Source: Lewinellaceae bacterium (lineage in GTDB: Bacteria > Bacteroidota > Bacteroidia > Chitinophagales > Saprospiraceae). From it: DNA of 64,000 nt. The notes under the pieces were generated by a model. That model saw only the letters and a list, made by a program, of their open reading frames with translations. It was not told where the DNA came from and did not search any database. Position numbers and translations under genes: made by a program. The DNA is taken from assembly GCA_020636255.1 (NCBI GenBank), contig JACJYE010000001.1, positions 62,001-126,000 on the forward strand. The letters run 5' to 3'. Below are positions 41,921 to 49,803 of this stretch, one piece after another (the stretch's first letter is position 1; each line of letters opens with the position of its first letter).

Positions 41921-44560
41921 CTAAAAGCTCAGGTTCAACCCCGCGATCAGTTGACGGAACCCGCCCGGGAAAATGCCGGATGTCGCCCGGTTGAGGCGGG
42001 AAGCCCGGAAGATGTCATTGCCCAGGTTTTTACCGTTCACGAAAATCCTCATCTGCCCTTTGCCGCCGATGGAAAATTCGTAGTTCGCATACGCATCCAC
42101 AGTGAAAAAGGCATCCAGCTCGCCAATGGAGCCGTCGGCCGACTCGCTCCTGAAGTTGTTGAACTCCGTGTACTGCTGCCCTACGTAGTGCCCGCTTACG
42201 CCCAGAGACACATTCCTGTAGTCGACATCGAGGCCGGCAGCCCAGTTCGCGCCCGGCGAATAGGGCGCTTCGGCGTCAGCGATGCCGCCTTCGCCCAGGC
42301 GGACGATGCTCTTGGATAGCCTGGCGAAGTCCGCTTCGGTAAGGGTTTCCGCCGTTAGCAACGTTTCAGCGCCAGCCGCATCCGTGACGTACAACTGATA
42401 GGCGCCGCGGTTGGCATTCACCCTGTTGATGAACTCCTGCCGGCTCGCCGTGCTATGGACAGTCTGGCCAAAGAGGTCGCGGTCCAGGACGCTGCCGCTG
42501 AGCACCTTCGAGCGCAGCAAAGAAGCATTGGCGAAAGCGCGCAGGCTGACGTCCTTGTTCGTGAAAATTTCCACCATAATAGCTGCTTCTACTCCCTGGA
42601 TGTTGATCTTACCCAACTCCTGAAACACTTCATTCTCACCTCCGGCATAAAAATTCCTTACCGTGTTGCTGAAACAGGCGGCCTGGCCGTCGACGCGGCC
42701 GTCGAGAAAACTGCCCCGCCATCCGATCTCCGTATTGATGCTGAGTTCCGGTTTGATATTGATGCTTTCGCCCGCCAGAGGGTTGGTCACTACGCCGTCG
42801 CGTTCCACCAGGAAGCCGAACACCTTGGAGGGGGCGATAAAGCCCTCGTAAATACTGCCGAACACTTCGCCGTGCGGGATGCGGTAATCGAGCGTCAGGC
42901 CCGGCAGCAGCACGTTGTAGCGGTTGGGCTCTCGGCCATAGGCCACGCCATCCAGGTTCGGGTCTTTAGACAGGGCCAGCAGGTTCTGGCGATACATGTC
43001 GATATGCTCTATGCGGACTATGGGGGTGATCCCCATTTTACCTACATGAAAGGCCTGGCGCACATATCCGGATACCGACCAGAGGTAGTACCGCAGGTCG
43101 GTGCTCGGCGCACCGGAACGGGCCCAGCGCGAACTGTCGGCCACCAGCAGCCGGTCTTTGTAGGTTTCCTGGTGCAGCTTCAGGCCGGCTTCCAGCTCAT
43201 GGGTTTCACCCCAGGCATTCCAGTCCAGCTTAAAAGTCTCCTGAAGGCCGGAGACGGTGAATATCCACCGGCTATCGGTGGTGCTCTCGCGTCCGTTGGC
43301 TATCCGGCCCACCCGCACATAGTCGTCTTCGCCGAAACTCAGCCCTTCCATATAGCCGTAGCGCTCTTTAAAAATGGATTCCCCCACATAACTGCGCACA
43401 TCGGAAGCCTTCACTTTCGCCGTTACCTGCCGCCACCAGTCGCGCTCAAAATCGGAAGCGTAAATTTTGGAAGTGAGGCTGATATTGGCTTTCGGAAGCC
43501 ACTTGTGGATAATATCTACGCCATAACGGCGCATAGTGAACTGGTCGGCGTCGAAGGGGTTGGCGGTAGGGCTGTGCTCGAAGGTGAAAGGCGTTATCGA
43601 GCTCAGTGAAGCCTGGTTGTCCTCAAACTGGCCGCTCACTTTGAAATAAAGAGATTGGTTGTCGGCCAGCTTGGCGAAGATCTTGGCATTCAGGTTGAGC
43701 ACTTCGACGGAGGAGTTGTCGGTGAAGCCGTCGAATTTCTTGTAAACACCTTCTACCAAAGCGCCCAGGTTGTTCCAGGTGCCGCCGTAAGAGAGCAGCC
43801 CCGTAGCGTAGTTCCGCTGCCCGCCTACGAGCTTCAGCCGCAGCTCCGGCTTTTGCGGCGGCAGGGCGGTAATGTAATTGACCGCGCCATACATGTTGTT
43901 GGGGCCGAAGCGGAGCATGTCAGCGCCTTTGTATACTTCGATGGCGGTCAGCCTGTCGCTCACCGGGTTGTAATACGCGCCCGGCGCGACGTAGGGCGCC
44001 GGGGCCGAAGGGGTGCCGTCTTCCATCAGCAGCACCTTTTTGGAGCGCCTGCCCCAGGACCCCCGGATACTGATATTCGGCCTGTTGGAGAGCCCCATAT
44101 CCCCGACGATATTCACGCCGGGAACGGCCCTCAGCGCCTCCTCCGTGCTTAGTGGGTTGATATTCTGAATGGCAATAGGACTGATGCGGTAGTTGGCGCC
44201 TTTGAACCCCTGCTTATAGTTTTGCGCCGAAGCACTGACGATGATCTCTTCGAGGCTCGTGCTGCTCAGCGGCAGCTCTATGCTGCCGAGGCTGGGCTGC
44301 CGGCTGTCGGCCACTACGGTTTTATTGTCGTATCCCAGATAGGAAATGATCAGGCGGTGTTCTCCGGCAGGCAGCATCAGGCCGAACTGCCCTCTGCCGT
44401 CCGTAACAGTGCCGGCCGAGTCTTCGGAAAGGACAACGGCGCCAACCAGCGGTTCGCCCCCTTCGCCCAGCACAGTGCCGGTGATCTTGGCGCCTTCCTG
44501 TGCCATTAGGCCCAGGCCTGAAAGCACGGAAAACAGGAAAATGATGAGTTGTTGTTTCAT
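41921..44560 (-). CDS. TonB-dependent receptor, FecA-like (ferric citrate type)
   Basis: 879 residues. Signal peptide MKQQLIIFLFSVLSGLGLMA, carboxypeptidase-regulatory-like domain (AKITGTVLGEGGEPLVGAVV), plug (EALRAVPGVNIVGDMGLSNR, IEVYKGADMLRFGPNNMYGA) and a long barrel ending SRLNRATSGIFPGGFRQLIAGLNLSF-like (final residue Phe, as needed for barrel insertion). The plug and barrel entry (NRPNISIRGSWGRRSKKVLL, ALPPQKPELRLKLVGGQRNY) look most like Fe(3+)-dicitrate receptors. Ligand assignment is inference. It follows the 44653 gene by 92 bases on the same strand. Confidence 0.88.
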   Translation of the reverse strand: MKQQLIIFLFSVLSGLGLMAQEGAKITGTVLGEGGEPLVGAVVLSEDSAGTVTDGRGQFGLMLPAGEHRLIISYLGYDNKTVVADSRQPSLGSIELPLSSTSLEEIIVSASAQNYKQGFKGANYRISPIAIQNINPLSTEEALRAVPGVNIVGDMGLSNRPNISIRGSWGRRSKKVLLMEDGTPSAPAPYVAPGAYYNPVSDRLTAIEVYKGADMLRFGPNNMYGAVNYITALPPQKPELRLKLVGGQRNYATGLLSYGGTWNNLGALVEGVYKKFDGFTDNSSVEVLNLNAKIFAKLADNQSLYFKVSGQFEDNQASLSSITPFTFEHSPTANPFDADQFTMRRYGVDIIHKWLPKANISLTSKIYASDFERDWWRQVTAKVKASDVRSYVGESIFKERYGYMEGLSFGEDDYVRVGRIANGRESTTDSRWIFTVSGLQETFKLDWNAWGETHELEAGLKLHQETYKDRLLVADSSRWARSGAPSTDLRYYLWSVSGYVRQAFHVGKMGITPIVRIEHIDMYRQNLLALSKDPNLDGVAYGREPNRYNVLLPGLTLDYRIPHGEVFGSIYEGFIAPSKVFGFLVERDGVVTNPLAGESINIKPELSINTEIGWRGSFLDGRVDGQAACFSNTVRNFYAGGENEVFQELGKINIQGVEAAIMVEIFTNKDVSLRAFANASLLRSKVLSGSVLDRDLFGQTVHSTASRQEFINRVNANRGAYQLYVTDAAGAETLLTAETLTEADFARLSKSIVRLGEGGIADAEAPYSPGANWAAGLDVDYRNVSLGVSGHYVGQQYTEFNNFRSESADGSIGELDAFFTVDAYANYEFSIGGKGQMRIFVNGKNLGNDIFRASRLNRATSGIFPGGFRQLIAGLNLSF

Positions 44561-44652
44561 AATAATATTTTAAGGCCAGATTATGAATAGGGAATATAAT
44601 CCCTCCCTCCTCAAGGTGAAATGGAGAAGAAGTGGAAAAATCAAACACGCGC

Positions 44653-45180
44653 TTAGTGATATCGGGGAGGAGGCACCGGTGGAGGCCTGTGAATGAGCAT
44701 GAGATAAAAGAAATACCGGTGCGCTTCCCATAACGCTTTGGAGGCCAGAGGCCGCAAAAAGGGAGCATTTACGCAAAACAGCGAATGGTAGAAGTCACTC
44801 AACCGCTTTTGTCGCGCTTCGTTTTCAGGGCTGTTTTCCAGTATTTTGGCCACAAGGCCCTCCAGCTGCCTGTTCAGCGCTGTCTCGGCACGGTCCCGCC
44901 AGCACCAGTAGTATGTGGAATCTCCTTTTGGCTCGATGTCAACAACATCGTACATCTCGCCCAGATATTCGAACTCTCCGGCATGTTCCCAGCGTACCCT
45001 CGCCTGAGCCTCCCCCCGCGCAAAGGCCACCAGCGTGAGTTCGCATTTATCCAGGCCTGCAATAATTTGTTTTTTCACCCCTTCTTTCACCTGCCACCGG
45101 TAGCAACAAAACCAAATATATGCACCCAGGGTGGGTGTCAGCAAGGCGATCATCAGTATTATGCCGGCCAGGTTTTTCAA
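44653..45180 (-). CDS. Small membrane-anchored protein upstream of the FecA-like receptor
   Basis: 175 residues. One N-terminal membrane helix (GIILMIALLTPTLGAYIWFCC) is followed by a soluble helical domain and a proline-rich end (HRPPPVPPPRYH). Proteins of this shape are often found just before TonB receptor genes in Bacteroidota; their role is not known. The gene is probably co-transcribed with the receptor. The proline-rich tail could contact a periplasmic partner, which is speculation. The 266-base AT-rich gap upstream (45181-45446) should contain divergent promoters. Confidence 0.65.
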   Translation of the reverse strand: MKNLAGIILMIALLTPTLGAYIWFCCYRWQVKEGVKKQIIAGLDKCELTLVAFARGEAQARVRWEHAGEFEYLGEMYDVVDIEPKGDSTYYWCWRDRAETALNRQLEGLVAKILENSPENEARQKRLSDFYHSLFCVNAPFLRPLASKALWEAHRYFFYLMLIHRPPPVPPPRYH

Positions 45181-45446
45181 TGTATCTTGATTAGCACCAG
45201 TAATGATAATGATTTTCGTCCGGAACAGGAATCGGCGACAGAGGCCCCGTTTTTTCTTAACAAAAACCTAATGTACTCACCAACAATTAGTTGTATGAAA
45301 TTTTCACATCAATTTGTTTTCATAAAACAAAAATTTTTAACCATTTTTTTGCCTTTGGGCATAGTCCATACAATCAGCCAGAAGCAAAAATCATTGCCCC
45401 CTAAAGAGGATGCCACTAGCTTGATTGTTATTAAAACAAATCAATC

Positions 45447-45929
45447 ATGAAGAGCAAGTTAATCTTATGGACATTCGCGCTGCTGGCGATGTCCCTGATG
45501 GCCTGTGAAGGCCCCGATACCAAACTGGATAAAGCTGCAATTCAACAGGCCGTGGAAGAGGCCCTGGCAGCTCAAAAGGACGGTATCCTCATACACGTCA
45601 CAGCAGGGCCCGACAACCCTCACAGGGTGCTGATGCCGTTGCAGATGGCGGCCTTGATGTCTGAGACCCAGGACGTGATGGTGTACTTCGACATTGATGC
45701 GGTAAAAGTGGTGGTGAAAGATGCCCCGGACCTCACCTACGCTCAGTTCCCTTCTTCCCAAACCCAGCTCAAAAAGCTGATCGAAAAAGGGGTGCCACTA
45801 TACGCCTGCCCCGGCTGCCTGGAAGCCGCCGGCTACAAGCCTGAAGACGTTATGGAGGGGGTACAGATCGCAGAGAAAGACAAGTTCTTCTCTTTTACAA
45901 AGGGAAGGATCGTAACGCTGGATTACTGA
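45447..45929 (+). CDS. DsrE-family lipoprotein
   Basis: 160 residues. MSLMACEG is a lipobox (MAC, Cys20). The mature part is a DsrE/DsrF-like fold: GILIHVTAGPDNPHRVLMPL, QDVMVYFDIDAVKVV and GVPLYACPGCLEAAGYKPED. The CPGC pair lies at the position where DsrE proteins have their reactive cysteine, suggesting sulfur transfer or metal/redox function at the envelope. A strong hairpin terminator follows 8 bases after the stop, so it is monocistronic. Confidence 0.8.
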   Translation: MKSKLILWTFALLAMSLMACEGPDTKLDKAAIQQAVEEALAAQKDGILIHVTAGPDNPHRVLMPLQMAALMSETQDVMVYFDIDAVKVVVKDAPDLTYAQFPSSQTQLKKLIEKGVPLYACPGCLEAAGYKPEDVMEGVQIAEKDKFFSFTKGRIVTLDY

Positions 45930-45937
45930 TTTATAGC

Positions 45938-45958
45938 AGGGGGCTTCCTCAGCCCCCT
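45938..45958 (+). terminator. Hairpin terminator of the DsrE gene
   Basis: AGGGGGCT pairs with AGCCCCCT around a 5-base loop, 8 bases after the stop codon, followed by CAGTTTAAATT. Confidence 0.6.
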
Positions 45959-46077
45959 CAGTTTAAATTAGAACCGGATCCATTACGGGCTTAAAGTATT
46001 CATTTTAACAAACCATAAACGCAAAAAAACGATTGTATAACTAGAGGAGTTTGTTTCTGAAGAAAAACGACAGTACC

Positions 46078-46611
46078 ATGAAAACCAGAAAGATAGTCTT
46101 ACCAGCTATTATCCTGTTAACCCTTTCAACAGCTCCGGCTTTTGGAAGTAACTGCTGCCCTTCGAACGATAAAAGCAAGAACGGGCCGGGCCAGGAAACG
46201 CTCATTCAGCCCATCCGGACGATGATGCCCGCTTTTGTTTCTTCCCTCAGCGGGCCCGCCGATGTTACGGTTTATGCCCCTGACGCTGGTTACGCTTATC
46301 TCCACCCTGCCGAAATGCTCATGGGCAGAGTAGCCGGCGTTTGGGTCAGCGGGGGGTATAACGATTACACCATCCGCATCCGCGGCGCTATGGGCCCTCC
46401 GCTGCTGGTGATCGACGAAATGCCGTTCTACAACTATGGCGACAAAGAGATCAACGAGCTGTTATGGAGCATCCCGCCGACGGACATCGACCGGATTGAG
46501 GTACTGAAAAACGCCGCCACCGCCGGCATTTACGGCGGCCAGGCCGGCAATGGGGTGATCCGGATCGTCACCAAAGGGGGGGAGATAGAGGAGGAAACAG
46601 GCGAGTATTAA
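46078..46611 (+). CDS. Free-standing TonB receptor plug-domain protein
   Basis: 177 residues from ATG 46078. Signal peptide (KIVLPAIILLTLSTAPAFG), then a CCPSN pair and a linker, then a complete TonB plug fold (AEMLMGRVAGVWVSGGYNDY, IRIRGAMGPPLLVIDEMPF, DIDRIEVLKNAATAGIYGGQ, GVIRIVTKGGE). The sequence stops where the barrel would begin, with a normal stop codon. Free plug proteins are known in Bacteroidota, but their function is unclear; they may compete for TonB or plug another barrel. The downstream intergenic region has no barrel remnants, so truncation is not evident. Confidence 0.8.
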   Translation: MKTRKIVLPAIILLTLSTAPAFGSNCCPSNDKSKNGPGQETLIQPIRTMMPAFVSSLSGPADVTVYAPDAGYAYLHPAEMLMGRVAGVWVSGGYNDYTIRIRGAMGPPLLVIDEMPFYNYGDKEINELLWSIPPTDIDRIEVLKNAATAGIYGGQAGNGVIRIVTKGGEIEEETGEY

Positions 46612-46624
46612 GCGGGAATGCCGC

Positions 46625-46864
46625 TCAGGCGCTTCCAAGCAGTTTTTCTACCTCAACTTCAATACCGAAAGAAGCGATCTCTACTGTTTCATCTAAGAGA
46701 TATATCTGCCGGAGTTTGTACCGTCCTTTGGCGGGTTGAGCGTACACTTCCAGCTGATGCTCCTGTAGGTTAACGACCCAATAATGAGGGATTCCCGCCG
46801 CTATCATGGCGTGATAATCGTCAATTGTGAGTAATCTCTTCTCCAATGCAGGTGTAGTGCTCAT
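46625..46864 (-). pseudogene. Uma2-family (DUF820) endonuclease with large in-frame internal deletion
   Basis: 79 residues. The first 24 (EKRLLTIDDYHAMIAAG) are the Uma2 N-terminus, and residues 24-79 (GIPHYWVVNLQEHQLEVYAQ onward) are its C-terminal quarter. The central 100-plus residues, which contain the PD-(D/E)xK active-site elements, are missing without a frameshift. Both boundary regions in intact relatives contain an Ala-Ala/Gly-Ile sequence, which would allow deletion by short homology. The product should be inactive as a nuclease. Confidence 0.75.
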
Positions 46865-47035
46865 TTGGCAAACCTCTGTTTTAACTGTTCATCAAATATA
46901 ACAAAATCCAGCTTGGGTTTCAAGGACTGGAAAGAGGAATGGAAGCGCCCGTCAATCCCGTACTGTACGCCTCGTGAAAAGGTATCGTTCGTTTTGCTAC
47001 CTTTACCCTGGCCATTCACCAAGCTAAAACGAAAC

Positions 47036-48079
47036 GTGAAACGCGCAACGCCCTTTACCGTGGACGACGAACGCCCGGCCCTGATCCGCCTCACTGCCCT
47101 CTGGGCGCTCAACGAAGCAGGCCTGGGCGGGCTCATGCATCTGTTCAGAAGCCCTTTTACCGGCATTTTCGTTGGCGGCGGCGCCATTCTGCTCATAGCC
47201 CTCATTGCCCATACTGCGAAAAGGCCGGGCCCTGCCATCCTTCAGGCGCTGCTGCTCGTACTTATCATCAAAGCTGCGGTGAGCCCCCATTCGCCCCCCA
47301 CTGCTTACCTGGCTGTTGGTTTTCAGGGGCTTGCGGGCGCTTTGCTCTTCAGCCTGCTGCCTTCATTTCGCCTTTCGGCGCTGATGCTGGGCGTTCTGGG
47401 CCTGCTGGAATCGGCCCTTCAAAAGTTGCTCGTCATGACCATCCTCTTCGGCATGCCGTTATGGAAATCGGTGGACGCTTTCATCGATTACGTTCTGCAG
47501 AAGTTCGGCCTGCTCGGCGAGCAGTCGGAGGTGCAGGGCAGCCAGTGGCTCATCGGGCTGTATGTCGGCCTGTATGTCGTCAGCGGCCTGGCTATCGGCT
47601 GGCTGGCCGGCCGGCTGCCGGAGGAAGTCAGAGCAGCGGCAGCCCGGCTTACGCTGCCCGACGTAGGGCCGGCGATGAAGGAAAGCGAAAAACAAAAACC
47701 CAAAGCCTTCTGGCAACGGCCGAAGGTGCGCAGCATAGCTTTCACACTACTGGCCCTTGCAGGTATCTATGCCCTGGCGCCCGGGGCGCGGCAGGTACTG
47801 GCGCCCTTGTGGCTGCTGGTGCGGGTGCTGGCCGTCCTTGCTATCTGGTACTTCCTGATAGCGCCGCTGCTGTTGCGTTTCCTGAAAAGGTTCCTGCAAA
47901 AAAGATCGGCTGCCTACCACGATGAGGTGAACGCTGCCCTGGCGTTGCTTCCAGCCTTCAGGCGCCTGGTGCAGGCCGCCTGGCTTGAAACCCGCGAAAT
48001 GCGCGGCCTGCGGCGCTGGAAAGAGCTCATGGTGCGTTCCATCACCTACGCATTGCTGTACACCGGGCATAAAACCTGA
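47036..48079 (+). CDS. Multi-spanning membrane protein paired with an NTPase
   Basis: 347 residues from GTG 47036; the open frame extends upstream to a TTG at 46865 that overlaps the Uma2 remnant, so the start is uncertain. Four to five N-terminal helices (SPFTGIFVGGGAILLIALIA, QALLLVLIIKAAVSP, GALLFSLLPSFRLSALMLGV, GLYVGLYVVSGLAIGWLAGR) and two near residues 240-290. The pattern resembles vitamin-uptake (ECF S-like) membrane subunits, but the match is weak. It ends 5 bases before the THEP1-like NTPase gene, so the two form one unit. The substrate is unknown. Confidence 0.65.
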   Translation: MKRATPFTVDDERPALIRLTALWALNEAGLGGLMHLFRSPFTGIFVGGGAILLIALIAHTAKRPGPAILQALLLVLIIKAAVSPHSPPTAYLAVGFQGLAGALLFSLLPSFRLSALMLGVLGLLESALQKLLVMTILFGMPLWKSVDAFIDYVLQKFGLLGEQSEVQGSQWLIGLYVGLYVVSGLAIGWLAGRLPEEVRAAAARLTLPDVGPAMKESEKQKPKAFWQRPKVRSIAFTLLALAGIYALAPGARQVLAPLWLLVRVLAVLAIWYFLIAPLLLRFLKRFLQKRSAAYHDEVNAALALLPAFRRLVQAAWLETREMRGLRRWKELMVRSITYALLYTGHKT

Positions 48080-48084
48080 GGGCC

Positions 48085-48597
48085 ATGGCCGCGAACATCA
48101 TCATTTTCACCGCCCCGGTGCAGGCCGGCAAAACGACCGCCCTGATGCGCTGGGCTGCAAAAAAAGACAGGCTGAGCGGCTTCCTGGCTCCGGATGCCGA
48201 TGGCCTGCGCAGGCTGTTCTTTCTGAACACCCGCCAATGGGCAGATTTCCAACTGACACCGGCCGAAGCTTCTGCAGCCGACACGGGCGAGGTGGTTGCC
48301 GTAGGGAAATTCTACTTTCGCGCCGCCGCTTTTGCAGCAGCACGCCGGGTGCTCGCCGAAAGCCTGGAACAGCGGCCCGATTGGCTCGTCATCGATGAGG
48401 TGGGCAAGCTCGAGCTCAAAGGCGAAGGACTGGAACCGGCTGTCGGGCAGGTTATCAGGTATTTCAAAAACCCAAAAACAACGGGCGGGCTCTTGCTGGT
48501 AGTGCGGGAAGAACTGGTAGCCCAGGCTATAGCACACTATGCCCTTGAAAACTACCGGGTAATACGGCTCGGCGAAGAGCTGCCGGAAGGGCCTTGA
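48085..48597 (+). CDS. Nucleoside-triphosphatase, THEP1/NTPase_1-like
   Basis: 170 residues. P-loop FTAPVQAGKTTALMRWAAKK (Walker A) and DWLVIDEVGKLELKGEGLEP (Walker B with the characteristic DEVGxLE of this family) identify a small NTPase of the THEP1 (COG1618) type, which hydrolyses ATP/GTP and may act on nucleic acids or nucleotides. It follows the membrane protein by 5 bases. The pair recurs in my family knowledge only vaguely, so a joint transport or cofactor role is inference. It is cytoplasmic. Confidence 0.8.
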   Translation: MAANIIIFTAPVQAGKTTALMRWAAKKDRLSGFLAPDADGLRRLFFLNTRQWADFQLTPAEASAADTGEVVAVGKFYFRAAAFAAARRVLAESLEQRPDWLVIDEVGKLELKGEGLEPAVGQVIRYFKNPKTTGGLLLVVREELVAQAIAHYALENYRVIRLGEELPEGP

Positions 48598-48647
48598 CGT
48601 GTCGGCTGAAATGCTTACCTTCCATCAGGCAATTAAAAATACAAACC

Positions 48648-49676
48648 ATGAGATACCTCCCGATCCTGCTGCTGCTCAGCCTGTTTTCCTGTAAAAACGC
48701 TTCTGAAGAAAAACAGGAAAGCCCAGCCGAAAAAACGCCTGCTTACCCTACCACCGGGCAGGTCATCAGGCTCAGCCCCAAACTCGACGAGATCATAGAC
48801 ACCAGCGCCCGCATTGAGGTTATCGCTGAAGGCTACGAATGGGCCGAAGGGCCGCTATGGCTGGAAAGCCGGCAAATGCTGATCTGGTCGGACGTGCCGA
48901 AAAATACGGTGTACAGCTGGAAAGAAGGTGAAGGCGCATCCGTTTACCTGCAGCCTTCAGGATATACTTCCGATGTGGAACGGGCTGGCGAAACGGGCTC
49001 CAACGGGCTGCTGTTAAGCCCGGATGGCAAGCTGGTATTGTGCCAGCACGGCGACCGCCGGATGGCGCTGATGGATGCGCCCCTGGATGTCCCCAAACCC
49101 GTATTCACCACCATAGCCGCACAATACGAAGGTAAGCGATTCAACAGCCCCAATGACGCTGCCTATGACGCCGACGGCTACCTCTATTTCACCGACCCGC
49201 CCTATGGGCTGGAAAAACAAATGGACGACCCCGCTAAGGAGATACCCTTCCAGGGCGTCTACCGCGTATCGCCCGAAGGAGAGGTTGCCTTGCTGACAGA
49301 CGAATTGTCGCGGCCGAACGGCATCGCCTTCAGCCCGGATTATTCCAGGTGTTATGTGGCCAATTCCGACCCTGACAGAGCGCTCTGGATGGTGTACGAA
49401 CTTGACGAACACAAGAATTTCATCAATGGCAGGATATTTTTCGACGCCACCTCCATGGCAGGCTCCGCCCCGGGCCTTCCCGACGGGATGAAGGCCAGCA
49501 GGAAAGGCATCGTTTTTGCTACAGGGCCGGGAGGTGTATGGGCCTTTACGCCGGAAGGCGAGCACCTCGGAACGATCTCCACCGGCCAGGCCACCGCCAA
49601 CTGCGCGCTCAACGCCGACGAATCGTACCTCTACATGACGGCGGATATGTACGTGCTCAGGATAGCGCTGAAATAG
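48648..49676 (+). CDS. SMP-30/gluconolactonase-like lipoprotein
   Basis: 342 residues from ATG 48648. The lipobox LFSC (Cys15) is followed by a charged spacer and a six-bladed propeller: EWAEGPLWLESRQMLIWSDV (first metal ligand region, Glu), RFNSPNDAAYDADGYLYFTD (Asn/Asp ligands) and GLPDGMKASRKGIVFAT (Asp ligand). Enzymes of this family hydrolyse sugar lactones with a divalent metal. The ATG is chosen because it directly opens the signal peptide. A terminator hairpin follows. Confidence 0.88.
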   Translation: MRYLPILLLLSLFSCKNASEEKQESPAEKTPAYPTTGQVIRLSPKLDEIIDTSARIEVIAEGYEWAEGPLWLESRQMLIWSDVPKNTVYSWKEGEGASVYLQPSGYTSDVERAGETGSNGLLLSPDGKLVLCQHGDRRMALMDAPLDVPKPVFTTIAAQYEGKRFNSPNDAAYDADGYLYFTDPPYGLEKQMDDPAKEIPFQGVYRVSPEGEVALLTDELSRPNGIAFSPDYSRCYVANSDPDRALWMVYELDEHKNFINGRIFFDATSMAGSAPGLPDGMKASRKGIVFATGPGGVWAFTPEGEHLGTISTGQATANCALNADESYLYMTADMYVLRIALK

Positions 49677-49693
49677 CTCGCGCCGCCAAAAAA

Positions 49694-49726
49694 AGGCTGC
49701 ATTTTTAAGGGCAGAAAATGCGGCCT
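49694..49726 (+). terminator. Hairpin terminator of the SMP-30 gene
   Basis: AGGCTGCATTTT pairs with AAAATGCGGCCT around a 9-base loop (one wobble pair), 18 bases after the stop codon, followed by GCCCATTATTTTTC. Confidence 0.6.
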
Positions 49727-49803
49727 GCCCATTATTTTTCGTTACTTGAATACACCCAGGAAAGGCCAGCTCAAACATAGCCTGTTTTAAGAAACGTCGA
49801 ATC

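Noticed and set aside
42455..43609. 384-codon plus-strand frame inside the FecA-like receptor gene
   Set aside because: Antisense shadow; the minus-strand receptor has signal peptide, plug and barrel.
38550..44560. SusC/SusD polysaccharide utilisation locus
   Set aside because: Two TonB receptors are present but no SusD-like gene or glycoside hydrolase accompanies them, and their plugs look like metal or siderophore types.
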